From positions 563,001-627,000 of the forward strand of contig JAIQDT010000827.1 of assembly GCA_021521415.1 (NCBI GenBank): a stretch of DNA of 64,000 bases, read 5' to 3'. The stretch is from Bidens hawaiensis. Its lineage: Eukaryota; Streptophyta; Magnoliopsida; Asterales; Asteraceae. The notes under the pieces were generated by a model that was given only the letters and a program-made list of their open reading frames with translations, had not been told where the DNA came from and searched no databases. Of this stretch, positions 20,648 through 33,310 are shown piece after piece (position 1 is the stretch's first letter; every line of letters starts with the position of its first letter). Made by a program: the position numbers and the translations under genes.

Positions 20648-22375
20648 TGTCATACCCCAACCTAACCGTTGGTTCACAGCTCACAAGGTACTATCGTACA
20701 ATTTAAATATGATAATATCTAATTATTTATTTATTACAAAATTTCAATCAAGTACAGAAAGTTAACAAATTACCAAACTAGTACACAAATATTCTTTTAA
20801 TTCATTAACTAAGGTCTCTCTAGTTGATCTTAGCTTCAACCAAATAATAACCTGCATATACGTACAAAATAACATAGATTTGTCAACACGAGGTTGAGTG
20901 AAATAATCACCAGGTTTGACACTAATAATAATATATAATAAATGAGCAAACAAAATAATGTGAGTATAAACAATCAAACCATGAGCAAATAGTTGTGTCA
21001 GTTGGCCGTTGCCTTGCGAATCGGCCATTGGCTACTATAAATAGCATATACAAATGTGAGTGTTGGTTGACCATCGTCATGCAAATCGAGCTTTGGCTAC
21101 TAATATGGCGTATGATCATACTCTAATGTGATTATGATGGACCTCTCCGAAGGCAATAAAGTAAACGGTTAAGCAAATAGCAAATATCATTTAATTGATA
21201 TCACACAAGATTTATGTTTGCTAGTTGAGTAAAAATATGAGATACTACGCATATGCCCCCAAAATCATTGAAAAACAGTAAAATATGAGGGGAAGGATCT
21301 CTCAACTTATTATTTAATTGGGTTTGCAATATAATAAGAATAAAATGCGATTAAACGAGTGAACCGTCTTTTAACGCGCTGACTGAGTAAATCCAAACAG
21401 ACCTGAGACTTAGAGAAAATAAACTATGATGAAAACCGAGAACACAGCCGCTGGAATCGATCCAAACAGATGTCTAAAATTCTGGTTATGAGATATTTAA
21501 CAAATAAGCGAGCTGGTACTGACTAGAATGCAAACAACGATTCGGAATTCAGGTTTTGGTTAGTAGCCTTAAAATCTAGAGACTAAAACAAAATTATTCT
21601 GGACTGAAAGTCGGTTCTTACCAGAAGTGAGAAAGCGATTGGTCAATGCTGTTGACCAATATTCCCTTAAACGGATCGGAAAGCAATTAACTACCGAAAC
21701 TCAATCAATGAAATTTATTGAGGGCTTTTGTTAAGTGGATGAAAATACACAAAAACTCATTAGACAACTTACCCGAAAGATGAATGGAATAAGAGATAAT
21801 CGAGGTCAAAGGGTCTTGAAGCTTAAAAGTCAACGAAGGCTTGAAAAACTTGAAGAAATTTAAGAAACCAACAATGGAGAAAGGGAATTTTATGGATTAC
21901 AACGATGATGGCTGGTATTGAAGTAATAATTTAGAGTTTTATGATATGCCTTGTTTAAATATTAAGGGTAAAGGCTTGTTTATTAAAAAATAGCTCGTTT
22001 AGGAAACCGAGTAATCAATTAATGATAAAATCGGGTATAATAACTAACAAAATTCAGTTTGGACAATAATAAAATGAAATTGGACCTGCTATAACATTTC
22101 TTGGAGTTTAGGTTTCGTTAATTTAATCAAAAATAGGAAAGAATTGGCAAAATTATTCCATGTACTTCCATAAACGCGATTTTTAGCCGTTTTAAGCGAT
22201 TTTGATAGTTGTTAAGGACTATTTAGCATGATTGAAAGTTATGAAATTATATAATAAGTTAAACCAAGTTAAATACTAATAAATATAAGTTTTAATAGTT
22301 CAAAATATCCCAATTACATTCCCGAACCTGTTTAAACATAAATGAATACAAATACAAAAAATCTGAGATATTACA
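20648..22375 (-). repeat. 5' LTR of a minus-strand Tekay-like element
   Basis: On the minus strand it starts TGTAATATCTCAG at 22375 and ends GGGGTATGACA at 20648 (1728 bp), next to the PBS. Its beginning is related to the plus-strand LTR start at 8999. The partner 3' LTR was not found, so the element is truncated. No reliable TSD was found. Confidence 0.75.
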
Positions 22376-22624
22376 GTTTCTATTTATATTATTATTATTA
22401 TTATTATGATGATGATGATTATAGATGGAGGACGACGAGGTTGAGATGGAGCTGGAGCTTGAGTAGGATGAGCAGGGACAGGGGCGGGGGCGGGGGCGCC
22501 TGGGACCTATAGAGGGTGACGACGTATTAGTCGTGTACCCACACTTACAGTTTCAGGATGTCCGGTATCGACGCCTCCGACAGATGGCCTGCATTACAGC
22601 ATGGTCATCTGTAAGCCGTTTAGA

Positions 22625-23000
22625 CACTTGTACAAAAAACAAGACCTAATATGACGTTTTTTTTAATGAAATAAGGCGGTCTACTTACTGCCTTAAAAGC
22701 CACCCTAGTATTTGATCATTGACCGCCTTTTATAGTGCTAAAACTTTTTAAGACGGTTACACATGACCGCCTTATAATGTTTTACTAAAACCGTCATATT
22801 TGACATAAAAAGACATCATATTAAAGTGCCTTATTAAAGCCTAATAAGAAGGTTTATGATTTAAATTAGGCGCCATATTAAACATCAAAATAAAGCCTAA
22901 TAACGCGATTTATCATATGGCCTAATAATGCGTTCAGTGGAGTTATCATTCTATTTTTTAATATATATTTCACCCACATCATCACAATTTAATCATTTAA
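22625..23000 (+). mobile_element. CACTA-like terminus fragment
   Basis: CACTTGTACAAAAAAC resembles a plant CACTA terminal repeat (CACTAGTACAAAAAA). Several ACCGCCTTAT/AAGGCGGTC subterminal repeats in both orientations follow at 22673-22930, as expected for CACTA ends. The opposite terminus was not found and the right border is arbitrary. Confidence 0.55.
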
Positions 23001-23602
23001 TCCATGAGTATCAAAATTATATAAACAAAAATTATAACAAAGCATTCCGAACAAAGAATAATTTTATAAATAGTTTAAACAGCTAAAACATCCATATTGA
23101 CCCATTGGTCTACAATATTTATTTTGACATAAAAAATTTTCCAAGCATTCACTTTAACCGAAATGGTCAAATACAAACAACCATCCAAAAGCCTTCTTAG
23201 ACTCCGTGCAACCTTCTTTATCCACTACAATAAGCACAAGCTTTCACACTAGCTAGAATTTTTTTGTCACTAATCAATACACACAGAAAATTTGTCTATA
23301 AGCTATCATTAAAGATTAAAATTAAGCAAGATTCACCTATGAAATCATGAGGAAATAAGTTATCCTTTGACTTCTACCACTTTCGACCATTTTCTACATT
23401 ACTGAAAAATAAAAAAAATAATAAGTTGAATATGGAATCCAATAAATAAATGAAAGAAAATCAGAAACTTACCTAAATGAAGATGAAAGTGTTTCTTTGA
23501 TTGTAGACCGAACAACTTTCAAGTATGGCCCTATCAGCGCATCTGAGCTGACACCGGAGGTTTACTCCACGCTACGCGTTAGATATTTTTATTTATTTTT
23601 AA

Positions 23603-23642
23603 TATTATATTATATTATATTATATTATATTATATTATATTT
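23603..23642. repeat. (ATATT)n microsatellite next to a splice acceptor
   Basis: About eight pentanucleotide units lie immediately before TTTTTTTTCAG in the ORF-1-like gene. A much longer run of the complementary pentamer lies upstream of the homologous ORF, at 41095-41226. Confidence 0.9.
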
Positions 23643-25014
23643 TTTTTCAGGCGATGGGCGCCGGGTACGGCGGAGATTCAGATGAGGGTGGCAGGTGTCG
23701 ATACGACACGTGTGGAAATTTATTTCCGTATGTTCTGGCAAGATATCCACCTCTCCATGGAGGAGTTCGCCGTGGCTCTCGGCCTATACACAAAGGCGGA
23801 TGTACGCCTACCGATTTACACGGAGAGCATACACCAGCTGCCGGACGACAACCTGCGGGGCTGGTGGAGGGCGATCAGCGACAAGCCGTTCGGGGTTGGG
23901 GATAGGGCCACGAAGGCAAAGGTCTCCGTCATTATGGACCCGCTGCACAAGTACGTTCCCAATATGTATTGTATCATATCATATCATATCAAGTTAAGTT
24001 AAGTTATATTCATATTATACAGGTATCTACATAGACGGATTGCGACGACTGTTACGGGTCGTACTCTGGGCGCGGAGCACTGCAGCCTCCGTGACCTTTT
24101 TTTTTTAGGTGTCTGATGACCGGCACGGCCTACAACTTCGCTAGGGCGTTTGTGGACTATTTTTCTGGGTATTACCACAGGCAGGCGCGGGGTCTTTGAT
24201 GGGTGGCCCGTACGTCACCCAGCTTGCGATCTCGTTAAGCCACGGAGACCTGGTGGACAACTTGCCTATCGCATCGACCCCTCCGCACATATTGTACCGC
24301 AGCCGTTGCACCAGCATGCACATTGTGCATTCATTCGACGGGTCCAAGGCCCGTACGACCGACTGGTGGCAGAGGTTGGGGCACGCGCCCCTTACTTCCC
24401 GGTGCCTTTAGTCTAGCCTCCCCCACTCGCTGCAGCCGGGGTGCAGATTGTCGATCATCCTGTCGACGAGGGGACTGGGGACGGGGACGGGGACGCCGGG
24501 AAGCGAATGCTGGTGGTGGCGCGCCTCCAGATCCGGACACACATGAGGTACGTTTTATTATATTATCGTTTTACGCTTTCTAATTCGTCTATTTATTAAA
24601 CGTTCTTTATTGTTTTGTTATTAGCCGCCGCCGCAGTACGTTCCACATACATATCGCACGATGCGTTTAGATCCCGCCACCGACGCCCAGTTATAGGCCG
24701 TTGAGGGTCGCTCGCTACACATGGAGCAGGGGATGCTGCAGATGTTGCTCTAGATTAGCTAGATTGTTAGCTATCTGGGAACGCATCAGGTTGGACAAAG
24801 ATACACCACCCCCCCCCCCCCCCCCCCCCCCGCCCCGCCCAGCCCAAGTTTTGACCACGAGGCGAGCACGTCGGGCGTCAAACGCGAACGGGGCGATGAT
24901 GTGGACGACGCCGGACAGGGATCGGGGGCTAGGCGCTGGGCCGGGGACGACATCGACGTCCATGACGTGGCGTTTAGGGCCCTCGGCGACATGGACTTCA
25001 GGGGGTTTATGTAG

Positions 25015-25562
25015 TTTTTTATATTTTGTTTTATTTGTTGTATTTAGTTTTATTTGTACGAACTTGTGGTTTTGTATATAATGCATTCTTGTATCTATGC
25101 GTTTATTGTTTTGAATGAACTCTTACGAAACGAGCTGACTGTTAATAACAATTATTTATTAATATTAAATAAAAAAAACTTATTTATTTTATAAATTTAT
25201 TATACAAAAAGAAGAAAACAAAGAAAAATAAACATAACAAGACAAAATTTGATGGATTTTTCTAGAAAACTCACCAATACATCGCGTACATATTACCTAA
25301 TAGGGGTTTTCTAGAAATACCCCTTGACGTCTATAGAATTTCCGAATAACAATCCATTTCACTATTTCAGATACCAAAACGATAACAATCACAATAGATG
25401 ATAATATTGACTGATGACTTAAAAAAAGGAAAAAAAATTGACTGGTCATAATATACAGTGATAAACAAACATATGATCATTAAATGAGGCATACCCATTG
25501 CCCAACTAGCTAACAACAGAGTTGGTGCATTAACTTAGACCAAACAAGATTTTTGTACATTA
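25015..25562. other. Intergenic, nothing recognised
   Basis: AT-rich sequence without a supported gene, LTR terminus or tandem array. Confidence 0.4.
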
Positions 25563-25966
25563 TTAGGGCCGGCTCTAAGAAAATAAAAAAAGTTTAGTTC
25601 AAAGAAAAAAAAATTTAAAACCTTAAGTAAAAGAAGTATTTTGTTAGGTTTAAACAATTTAATTTTGACATGGCTTTACTTGGTTATAATTTAGGTTGTG
25701 TACGTAAAAGCTTTTGTAAATATTGGATTAAACATATCTCAAATGAGACTAGAACCTATAGCTTTTTGGTAGGGAGTAATACCCCTTTGCTACTAGACCA
25801 AGCTAGTGGTTATGTAATTGAGTTAAACACTAAATATATATATTGTTTTAATAAAAATACATAATATATATATATATATATATATATTTGTTTTTAAATT
25901 TGGGTCTAGCGAGGTCTCGGGCCTGTGGCCGTCGACCACCCAGCCCCCCTATGGCCGGCTCTGACA
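25563..25966. mobile_element. GGCCGGC-terminus element with tRNA-like core
   Basis: The ends read AGGGCCGGCTCT (left) and ATGGCCGGCTCTG (right). Flanking acattatt and acattcat could be a worn 8-bp TSD. The inner part, read on the minus strand, has an A-box-like TTGGTCTAGTAGCAAAGG and a GGTTCTAGTCTC B-box-like sequence. A diverged copy lies at 52620-52975 in intron 1 of copy C. Confidence 0.6.
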
Positions 25967-26142
25967 TTCATGCAGTCAGTGCTTGATTGATTGCTTGATC
26001 ACTTACGAGCCATATTATATTAAAAAGGTTATGTAACCGTGAATTTCCAAAAAAAACAAGTAGATAAGCAGTTTTAATAAACGCTCTTAAGTTTGGCTAG
26101 TAATCACTACAGCTTGATTCGCTTATTTATAATTTCTTTCAG

Positions 26143-26275
26143 CAACATGAATAAGGGAGCACATGCCTCAAATATTGGATGGTTATATAACAGTCCAGTC
26201 AACTCTGATATCGAAGCAAAGCTGAGGCATTTCTTGGTTGAATTAAAGAATACTGATAGAATACTTGGAATCCAG
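26143..26275 (+). pseudogene. Beta-lactamase-related copy B, first recognisable exon
   Basis: The exon follows TTTCTTTCAG and ends ATCCAG before GTGTGC. It reads SPVNSDIEAKLRHFLVELKN and TDRILGIQ, matching copy C exon 52002-52128 (SPVNSDVEAKLRLFLVELKN), with two extra codons near its start. The next exon of this copy is 7 kb away at 33311 because a full Copia element and a smaller hAT-like element occupy the intron. Confidence 0.85.
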
Positions 26276-26285
26276 GTGTGCTTCC

Positions 26286-26790
26286 ATAACCTGGGCTGGA
26301 CCTATAAGCTTAGAAGGCTAGGCAAGATCTTAGGGCCACCAAAAGAATAGGCTCCTCAAATTTCTCTTTTTTAAATAGTTGCATATGTGTATTAGAATTG
26401 GGCTACAAGAAGTAATCTTCATCTTAAATGTGTAGAAGACCAAAAACAATGAAACCGAATCAATAAAATAACGCCCATGACCCACATTCAGACAAAAAAT
26501 CATACATTGCTAAATTGTTATTTATCATTGTTAGGTATTTAGCTAATTTCTATTTCCATTTATCATTTCTCTTAAGTATCACATCATACGATTCAAGTAA
26601 TCTACTTGCTATTATCATTGTTATTTTTGTTATTCACTTAGTTGATAATGATAATAGCATTGCTATTTCTTGTTACTATTTTCGATCACAACCTGAGAAA
26701 AATAGGGTGGTTTGCATCAGAAAGTTTTTTAAAGGGCCAACAAATTTTTACTTCGTTTATGGTCTTCAAAATTGTTGAGCCGGCCCTGAC
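26286..26790. mobile_element. hAT-like MITE in copy B intron 1
   Basis: The left end GGGCTGGACCTATAAG and right end TTGTTGAGCCGGCCCTG are imperfect inverted repeats of the GGCCGGCTC type, also used by the element at 5984-6261. A clear 8-bp TSD was not found. Non-coding. Confidence 0.5.
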
Positions 26791-26845
26791 CACCAACTAT
26801 ATAAAATTAATTTTGTTTAATAACCAATTGTATAATTATGTTATT

Positions 26846-27217
26846 TGTTGACTATATCTTAAAACATGGGTTAAAATCAAGAACCCTAAATATAATTACT
26901 CAATCAATAACAATACTAAACATCATATTATAAAGCTTACTTGATTGAATGGAGACCGTAGAGAAAGATGATGCCATGATCAGTAGCTACTCGTTCCCGT
27001 TAGGATGTCACCGGTTGATGGATTTCTTAGAGAGAATGTTATTGGTGTTTTTCTTATTCTTTAATTAATGTGACATCTAAAGGGAAACATGAATATATAT
27101 AGGGGTATGCCCATCAAATAGCCCATATATATAACTTATAGGCCAAGTTAGGTTATTTGAATAATTATAATTAATTAAATGGTAAGAAGGCCACATTAAA
27201 TGGGGGTTTTTCCAACA
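26846..27217 (-). repeat. 3' LTR of the Copia element
   Basis: 372 bp, bounded by TG and CA, adjoining the polypurine tract on its right side. Confidence 0.93.
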
Positions 27218-27533
27218 TTCTCTCACTTGGCCAAATAACTATTTATGATGAGTAATTCGTTAAATAATTGGCCATGTTAAACACTCATCAAATTTTACAT
27301 TAAAACTATAGTAGATAGTTACAATCATTTGAGTTGCTGTCAACTCAAGATCCCCACCAGTCATACTAGAGTCTCAACATAAAACACTTAAAAGTCAAAT
27401 AACTAAAATAAACCCTTTAAGGTACATAAGTTTGCATAGTTTTGTCTACATATCATAAAGTGCACATAAGCGTTCGTATAGACAAAATAAAGCATTCGAG
27501 GAAAAAATAATAATTCATACACACCATATGCTT

Positions 27534-30500
27534 TTATATAAGGTCTCTACTAAAACCCATCCACGTTACGAGTTCTTGGAAAGTTCTGGGTGGTAGACCT
27601 TTAGTCATCGGATCCGCTAGCATATCTTTAGTGTTAATGTATTCGATACAAAGGTTATTTTCCTCAACTCGTTCACGTACGAACAAGAACTTTGTATCAA
27701 CATATAATCCAGCTCCACTCGAACTGTTACTGTTCGAGAAATTAAATGCTGCTGAGTTGTCATAATAAATCTTCAATGGTCGTGATATGGAGTTGACAAC
27801 TTTGAGTCCTCTTATCAGATTTCTTAACAACATCCCGTGGCAAGTTGCATTGTACACTGCAACATATTCTGCCATCATTGTTGAATTTGTTGTTCACTGT
27901 TGCTTATGACTCCTCCATGATATCGGTCCATCAGCCAACATAAAAATATACTCCGAAGTTGATTTTTTATCATCTTTGCATTTAGCAAAGTCTGAATCAG
28001 AATAGCCAACTAATTCCATATTATTAGTTCTTCTGTATGTCAATTTATAGTCTTTCGTTCCTTGTCGATATCGCAATACTTTCTTTGCTGCTTTCCGATG
28101 ATCTAGGCCAGGATTAGATTGATATCGGCCTAGCATACCAGCAATATATGCAATATCTGGACGAGTGCAAACTTGAGCATACATAATGCTTCCAACCACA
28201 TAAGCATAAGGTATCCATCCCATTTGCTCATTTTCAACCTCTGTTTACGGGCATTGAAAAGAATCGAAAACATCTCCCTTAACTACTGGAGCTACTGTTG
28301 GAGTGCAATGTTGCATTTTATAACGTGTAAGAACACGTTCAATATAAGCCTTTTGAGACAAACCTAATGTCCCATTGGAACGATCTCGGTGTATTTCGAT
28401 GCCTATTACGTAAGAAGCTTCTCCGAGATCTTTCATGTCAAAATTACGCGAGAGTAATCGCTTTGACTCATGCAACAAATCTAAGCTATTACTTGCCAAA
28501 AGGATATCATCCACGTAAAGGAAAAGTATAGCAAAGTTGCTCCCACTCATTTTGAGGTAGGTGCATTAATTCACTTGATTCTTTAATAAAGCCTTGTTTC
28601 TTCATGGTTTCATCAAATTTTAGGTACCACTGACGTGATGCCTGTTTTAACCCATATATGGATTGCTTTAGCTTACAGACTAAGTTGCCCTAACCTTCAG
28701 GTTTAAAGCCTTCAGGTTGAGTCATAAACACATATTCATGTAAGTCACCATTAAGGAAAGCCGTTTTAAAATCCATTTGATGTAGCTCTAAGTCAAAATG
28801 AGCTACCAATGCCATAACTATCCTTAGGGAATCCTTTCGTGATACAGGTGAAAAAGTTTCCTGATAATCAATTCCCTCTTTTTGAGTATAACCTTTAGCA
28901 ACCAATCGTGCTTTATATCGTTCGACGTTTCCATTCGGATCTAATTTTTTTTTTGTAAACCCATTTACAACCTACAGGTTTTACACCCTTGGGTAATTCA
29001 ACCAAGTCCCAAACGTCATTCTTATTCATGAAATTAAGCTCATCAATCATAGCTTTATTCCATTCATAAGGTTGATCACTACTAATGGCTTCATTATAAG
29101 AGGTTGGATCATTACACTTTCCTAAATCCAAATCAACTTCATTAAGGTAGGTTACATAATCATCAAAATTAGTAGGCTTTTAGACCTAGATGACCTCTTA
29201 AGCTGATTTTCAGGTTCATGATTATTAATGGGTTCAATGATTTCCTCTTGTGTGTTTGATATGCCTTCATTCTCAAGAATATTCAGAACATTATTTTCTG
29301 AGAAAACATTAGATGGTGCAGTGTTATGTACAAGAGGTGTAATAGGAGGTAAAGTTGAAGAGCCCACCCCCTCCTCTTGCACTAATTGGAAATCAAAGAT
29401 TTCTTTCTCACTGCTCCCACTGACTGCAGAGTTCTCTAGAAACTCAGCATGACGAGTTTCCACTATACGAGTAGTATGTGAAGGGCAATAGAATCTAAAT
29501 CCCTTTGAATGTTCGGGATATCCTATAAAGTAACAACTGACAGTCCTCATGTCAAGCTTTTGTTGTAAAGGATTATAAAGTTTAGATTCGGCAGGACAAC
29601 CCCATACTTTCATATATCGTAAGCTAGGCTTCCTTCCTGTCCAAATCTCAAAAGGAGTTTTAGGGACAAATTTAGAAGGTACCCTATTAAGTATATGAAC
29701 ATCTGTCTTTAAGTCCTCAGTCCATAAAAAATTAGGAAGATTTGAGTTTGCTAACATACTTCTTACCATATCCTGAATGGTCCTATTTCTTCTCTCAGAA
29801 ACACCGTTCTATTGAGGAGTACCTGGCATGGTAAATTGGTTCACTATCCCGTGTTCTTTGCAAATATCAGCGAAAGAACCGGGAGCTTGACCAATATCTG
29901 TATGTCGACCATAATACTCGCCTCCTCTATCTGATCTGACTACCTTTATCTTACGATCAAGTTGATTTTCAACTTCAGCCTTAAAGGTTTTAAACATATC
30001 AAGTGATTCAGATTTTTCTTTAATTAAATACAAGAACATATACCGAGAATAATCATCTATGAAAGTAATGAAAGACTTATGGCCAGTTATGCCAGGGAAT
30101 AAAGGTCCACAAATATCAGTGTGTATTAGTTCTAGTAAACCAGAACTCCTAGTGGCGCCTTTTTTAGCCTTTTTCGTCTTTTTTCCTTTAATGCACTTAA
30201 CACATGTTTCAAAATCACTAAAATCAAGATTTGGTAAGACATCATGCTTCACGAGTCTTATCATTCTATCTCGTGAGATGTGGCCTAAACGTTGATGCCA
30301 TAACATGGACGATGTTTCCAAATCACGTTTTCTTCTGTTGATATTCTCATCATTATATGACAATAGTGATTTTGAGAAGTTATCATCTAGTTCTAGCTTA
30401 TAGAGATTTCCATCCAAATAACCACAACCAAACACTTGGGAGTTTAAACTAATAGTGACTTTGCCTTTACCATGTAGAATGTCATAACCATCAATGTCTA

Positions 30501-30771
30501 ACTTTGCTACCGATACTAAATTTTGAGTAATTTTCGGTTCATATAAGGTATCAAAAAGTTTAATACAATGACCAGTTTTCATAATAAGTTGCATGGTTCC
30601 TACGACTTCAACATTAAGTTCATGGATCACCATCTCCCATCCTAAGTGTTCTTTGGTTTCTTTCCATCTTCTGGATTGTAAGGAATCCCTGTATGGAATT
30701 AGTAACATGAACCATAGAACCAGAGTCAACCCACCACGTGTTAATTGGTACATTAATATTAAAGGATTCAA
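27534..30771 (-). pseudogene. Copia pol: integrase, RT, RNaseH (minus strand, disrupted)
   Basis: The integrase HHCC finger lies at MLWHQRLGHISRDRM and CVKCIKGK, with core residues in ELIHTDICGPL and VRSDRGGEYYG. Then [20 protein letters not shown] and the integrase C-terminus. RT begins DVWDLVELPKGVKPVGCKWV and continues DFKTAFLNGDL; YVDD is at 28507-28518. RNaseH ends with MMAEYVAVYNATC and NTKDMLADPMTKGL near 27534-27880. Defects: a TAG at 29809-29811 in the [14 protein letters not shown] motif, a frameshift at the T-run near 28947, another near 28555, and one between protease and integrase. The order and length match TNT1-94-like Copia polyproteins. Confidence 0.93.
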
Positions 30772-31717
30772 GTATCATAAATGTAGGTGTACCTTTCTTA
30801 ACCAGCCATTCCTTGAATTTCGGGCAATCTCGTTGCAAGTGCCCTTTGTTACGGCAAAACTTACATTGATGTTGTCCCTTGGAGGTATTAGAGCTGGAAC
30901 TAGTACTTTTATTAGCCTTCTGGACTTTAGAACTTTCTTCTTTAAAACTTTCCTTCCTTTTTAGTGGATTAGTGGTAGTGAGGTAAGCTACTTCAGGCTT
31001 TTCCAGTTTCAAACGTTCTTCTTCCTACACACACATTGCTATCAACTCACTCATTGACCATTTGTCTTTCTGAGTGTTATAGTTGATCTTAAAAGCATCA
31101 AAACATGCAGGAAGAGAATTCATGATGAAATGCACTAGAAAGTCATCGCTTATTTCCATGTCTAATCCCTTTAACTTATAGACCATGTCATTCGTCATCA
31201 TTATGTGCTCACGCACACCACTAACCCCATCATACTTTGAAGTGAGCATCTTAAGAATTAGAGTGCTCGCATGCGCTTTAAAAGATCCCTTAAATTGTTC
31301 CTCAACAGAATTCAGATAAACTTTTTCATTTTCTGAATCAGGTATAGCTCCTCTGATAGCACTTGAGATGGAACTCTTGATTACCATTAGAGACATTCGG
31401 TTTGACCTCTCCCATTTTTCATGCTCTATTTTCTGATCTGCAGTACTTTCAAGAGTTAGAGCACTAGGAGCGTCATGTCTTAGGGGATAATCAAGGTCCA
31501 ACATTCCAAGAGTAAGTCTGACTGAGTCCCTCCATGTGGCAAAGTTTGCCCCATTCAGTAGTTCAATTCCAAGGCTAGGGCTTAAAGTGGATGCTAGATT
31601 GATACAAGTAGAAGAAGTAGAAGAGTAAGCTAAATTAAGGGGTAATAAAGTAAAGCAGACATAATTAATATATTGAAGATACAAGCCTATCATAACACCA
31701 AAATAATAGACTAACAT
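30620..31717 (-). pseudogene. Copia gag and protease (minus strand, disrupted)
   Basis: The gag body reads LLNGANFATWRDSVRLTLGM, then the SMSELIAMCV segment, where a TAG replaces the usual Gln before EEERLKLEKPE. The CCHC zinc knuckle is CKFCRNKGHLQRDC. The protease active-site motif is WWVDSGSMVHVTNS near 30720. The most upstream open codon is at 31717, but the true start is probably further in, near GIELLNGANF; the extra N-terminal residues are hydrophobic and atypical for gag. Confidence 0.9.
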
Positions 31718-32922
31718 AATGTCCTACTTGAACTTTGGCTATGACCAATATTCAAGTATTATGAACACACTTAAATTGATAGTAAGGCATACATAAATAT
31801 AACACATCACATTTGGACAGAAGTGAAATATTTATGTATATCAGGGTAATAATTCATTATGTGTATTCTCAAACAAGTAGCCGTTGGGTTTATGTTGTTT
31901 GACAACACACATAATTAAATATGATGACTTTATTTAAACTTAAATGCCAAATTAGATGATATTCCTTTGGTTCAATCATCCAATCTTTCATTAAAGTTGC
32001 CATCAAAATAAAGAAATTTATATTGCACATGAAAATCTTAATATATACAAAAATTGAATAAAATAAGGCATCCAATAATTACCAAAATAAGACTCATACG
32101 AAATTTAACTTTTTATTTCAAATATATAGTTAACAATTTTAATTCATAAAAAATCTCATTATGTAAACAATTGTTGAACCGTACAACACCGTTTATCCCA
32201 CCGACAATCATTACCATTAATAACCACAAACTAATTTAAGAGTTAAATATGATGTTATGAAAAAAAAAATGAACTTGATTTATTAGATTAATAATATGGA
32301 AACCTAATAATGTCTCCAAAATAGTTAAATAATATAAACCACCGATTGGAATCATTAGATTAATTCAATTCTTAAAATAGTTTGATAAAAAATTTATGTG
32401 ATTTTAGTGATTTCAAGAAAATCGGATAGGTTTGCCAGAATTCATACCTCATAAATTGATTTATGAAATTCTCTACCAGTATTATTACAATCTTCATCCA
32501 ATAAAATAAAAAATTGGTTTGTAATTTCCCCATTCAACAACTTTCACAGTAGAATAAAAAATTAAAAGATGTGTAGATTCTATCAAAATACACGGTGATA
32601 ATCTCATCATCATTTTTCATTAAAAGAAGACACATACTTCAACACAGAGTTGAAAAACTTATTCGAAACAAACAGTTTTGAATAGGTGTAATTTTTTTTC
32701 TTTTTTCTTTTTTTTTTCTTTACATCAAGAATTAAACTTTGTAAATTCCACCGACAAAAAAATTAGTCCAGACGGTGATGATTTGTTTATGGAAAACAAT
32801 GATTCAAAAGGTTTATTCCAAAACGCAAATTTTGTTCAATTTCCATTAATCGATTCATCAATGATTAGGAAAACGAATTTTATGATTAAATCGATATAAT
32901 CAACATAGGCTCTGATACCACA

Positions 32923-33294
32923 TGTTGACTATATCTTAAAACATGGGTTAAAATCAAGAACCCTAGATATAATTACTCAATCAATAACAATACTAAACAT
33001 CATATTATATAAGCTTACTTGATTGAATGGAGACCATAGAGAAAGATGATGCCATGATTAGTAGCTACTCGTTCCCGTTAGGATGTCACCGGTTGATGGA
33101 TTTCTTAGAGAGAATGTTATTGGTGTTTCTCTTATTCTTTTATTAATATGACATCTAAAGAGAAACATGAATATATATAGGGGTATGCCCATCAAATAGC
33201 CCATATATATAACTTATGGGCCAACTTAGGTTATTTGAATAATTCTAATTAATTAAATGGTAAGAAGGCCACATTAAATAGGGTTTTTCCAACA
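32923..33294 (-). repeat. 5' LTR of the Copia element
   Basis: 372 bp. The PBS (minus strand TGGTATCAGAGCC) lies at 32908-32920. The leader between PBS and gag is about 1.2 kb, AT-rich and non-coding. Confidence 0.93.
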
Positions 33295-33310
33295 TTATTG
33301 TCTTTGTTAG

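Larger units (their letters stand above)
22430..25014 (+). pseudogene. Athila-type env-position ORF (ATHILA ORF-1-like), decayed
   Basis: Coding blocks: an acidic and Gly/Arg-rich N-terminus (EDDEVEMELELE); YPHLQFQDVRYRRLRQ to about 22610; TTFKYGPISASELTPEVYSTLR at 23505-23580; then, after a TTTTTTTTCAG acceptor, VAGVDTTRVEIYFRMFWQD, SMEEFAVALGLYTKADV, LPDDNLRGWWRAISDKPF and DPLHK. An apparent intron (GTACGT...ACAG, about 23952-24022) leads to YLHRRIATTVTGRTLGAEHC. Frameshifted downstream parts include GGPYVTQLAISLS and a C-terminus DIDVHDVAFRALGDMDF ending at 25014. The same block order occurs in the ORF at 41549-43020. The role is unknown; the family sits at the env position of Athila elements. 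A CACTA-like fragment lies in the first intron-like gap. Confidence 0.65.
26846..33294 (-). mobile_element. Full-length Ty1/Copia retrotransposon in copy B intron, with TSD
   Basis: Two 372-bp LTRs (26846-27217 and 32923-33294) start TGTTGACTATATC and end TTTTTCCAACA. By eye they differ at about a dozen positions. The 5-bp TSD ttatt is perfect (26841-26845 and 33295-33299). On the minus strand the PBS TGGTATCAGAGCC abuts the right LTR and a GGCCAAGTGAGAGAA purine tract abuts the left LTR. The interior encodes, right to left, gag, protease, integrase, RT and RNaseH in canonical Copia order. In-frame stops and frameshifts interrupt pol, so this copy is not autonomous. It lies antisense to the host pseudogene. 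Confidence 0.96.

Noticed and set aside
24701..25086. Overlapping poly-Pro / poly-Gly frames on both strands
   Set aside because: They are generated by a C-run at 24807-24832 inside the decayed Athila-type ORF; neither frame has other family features.
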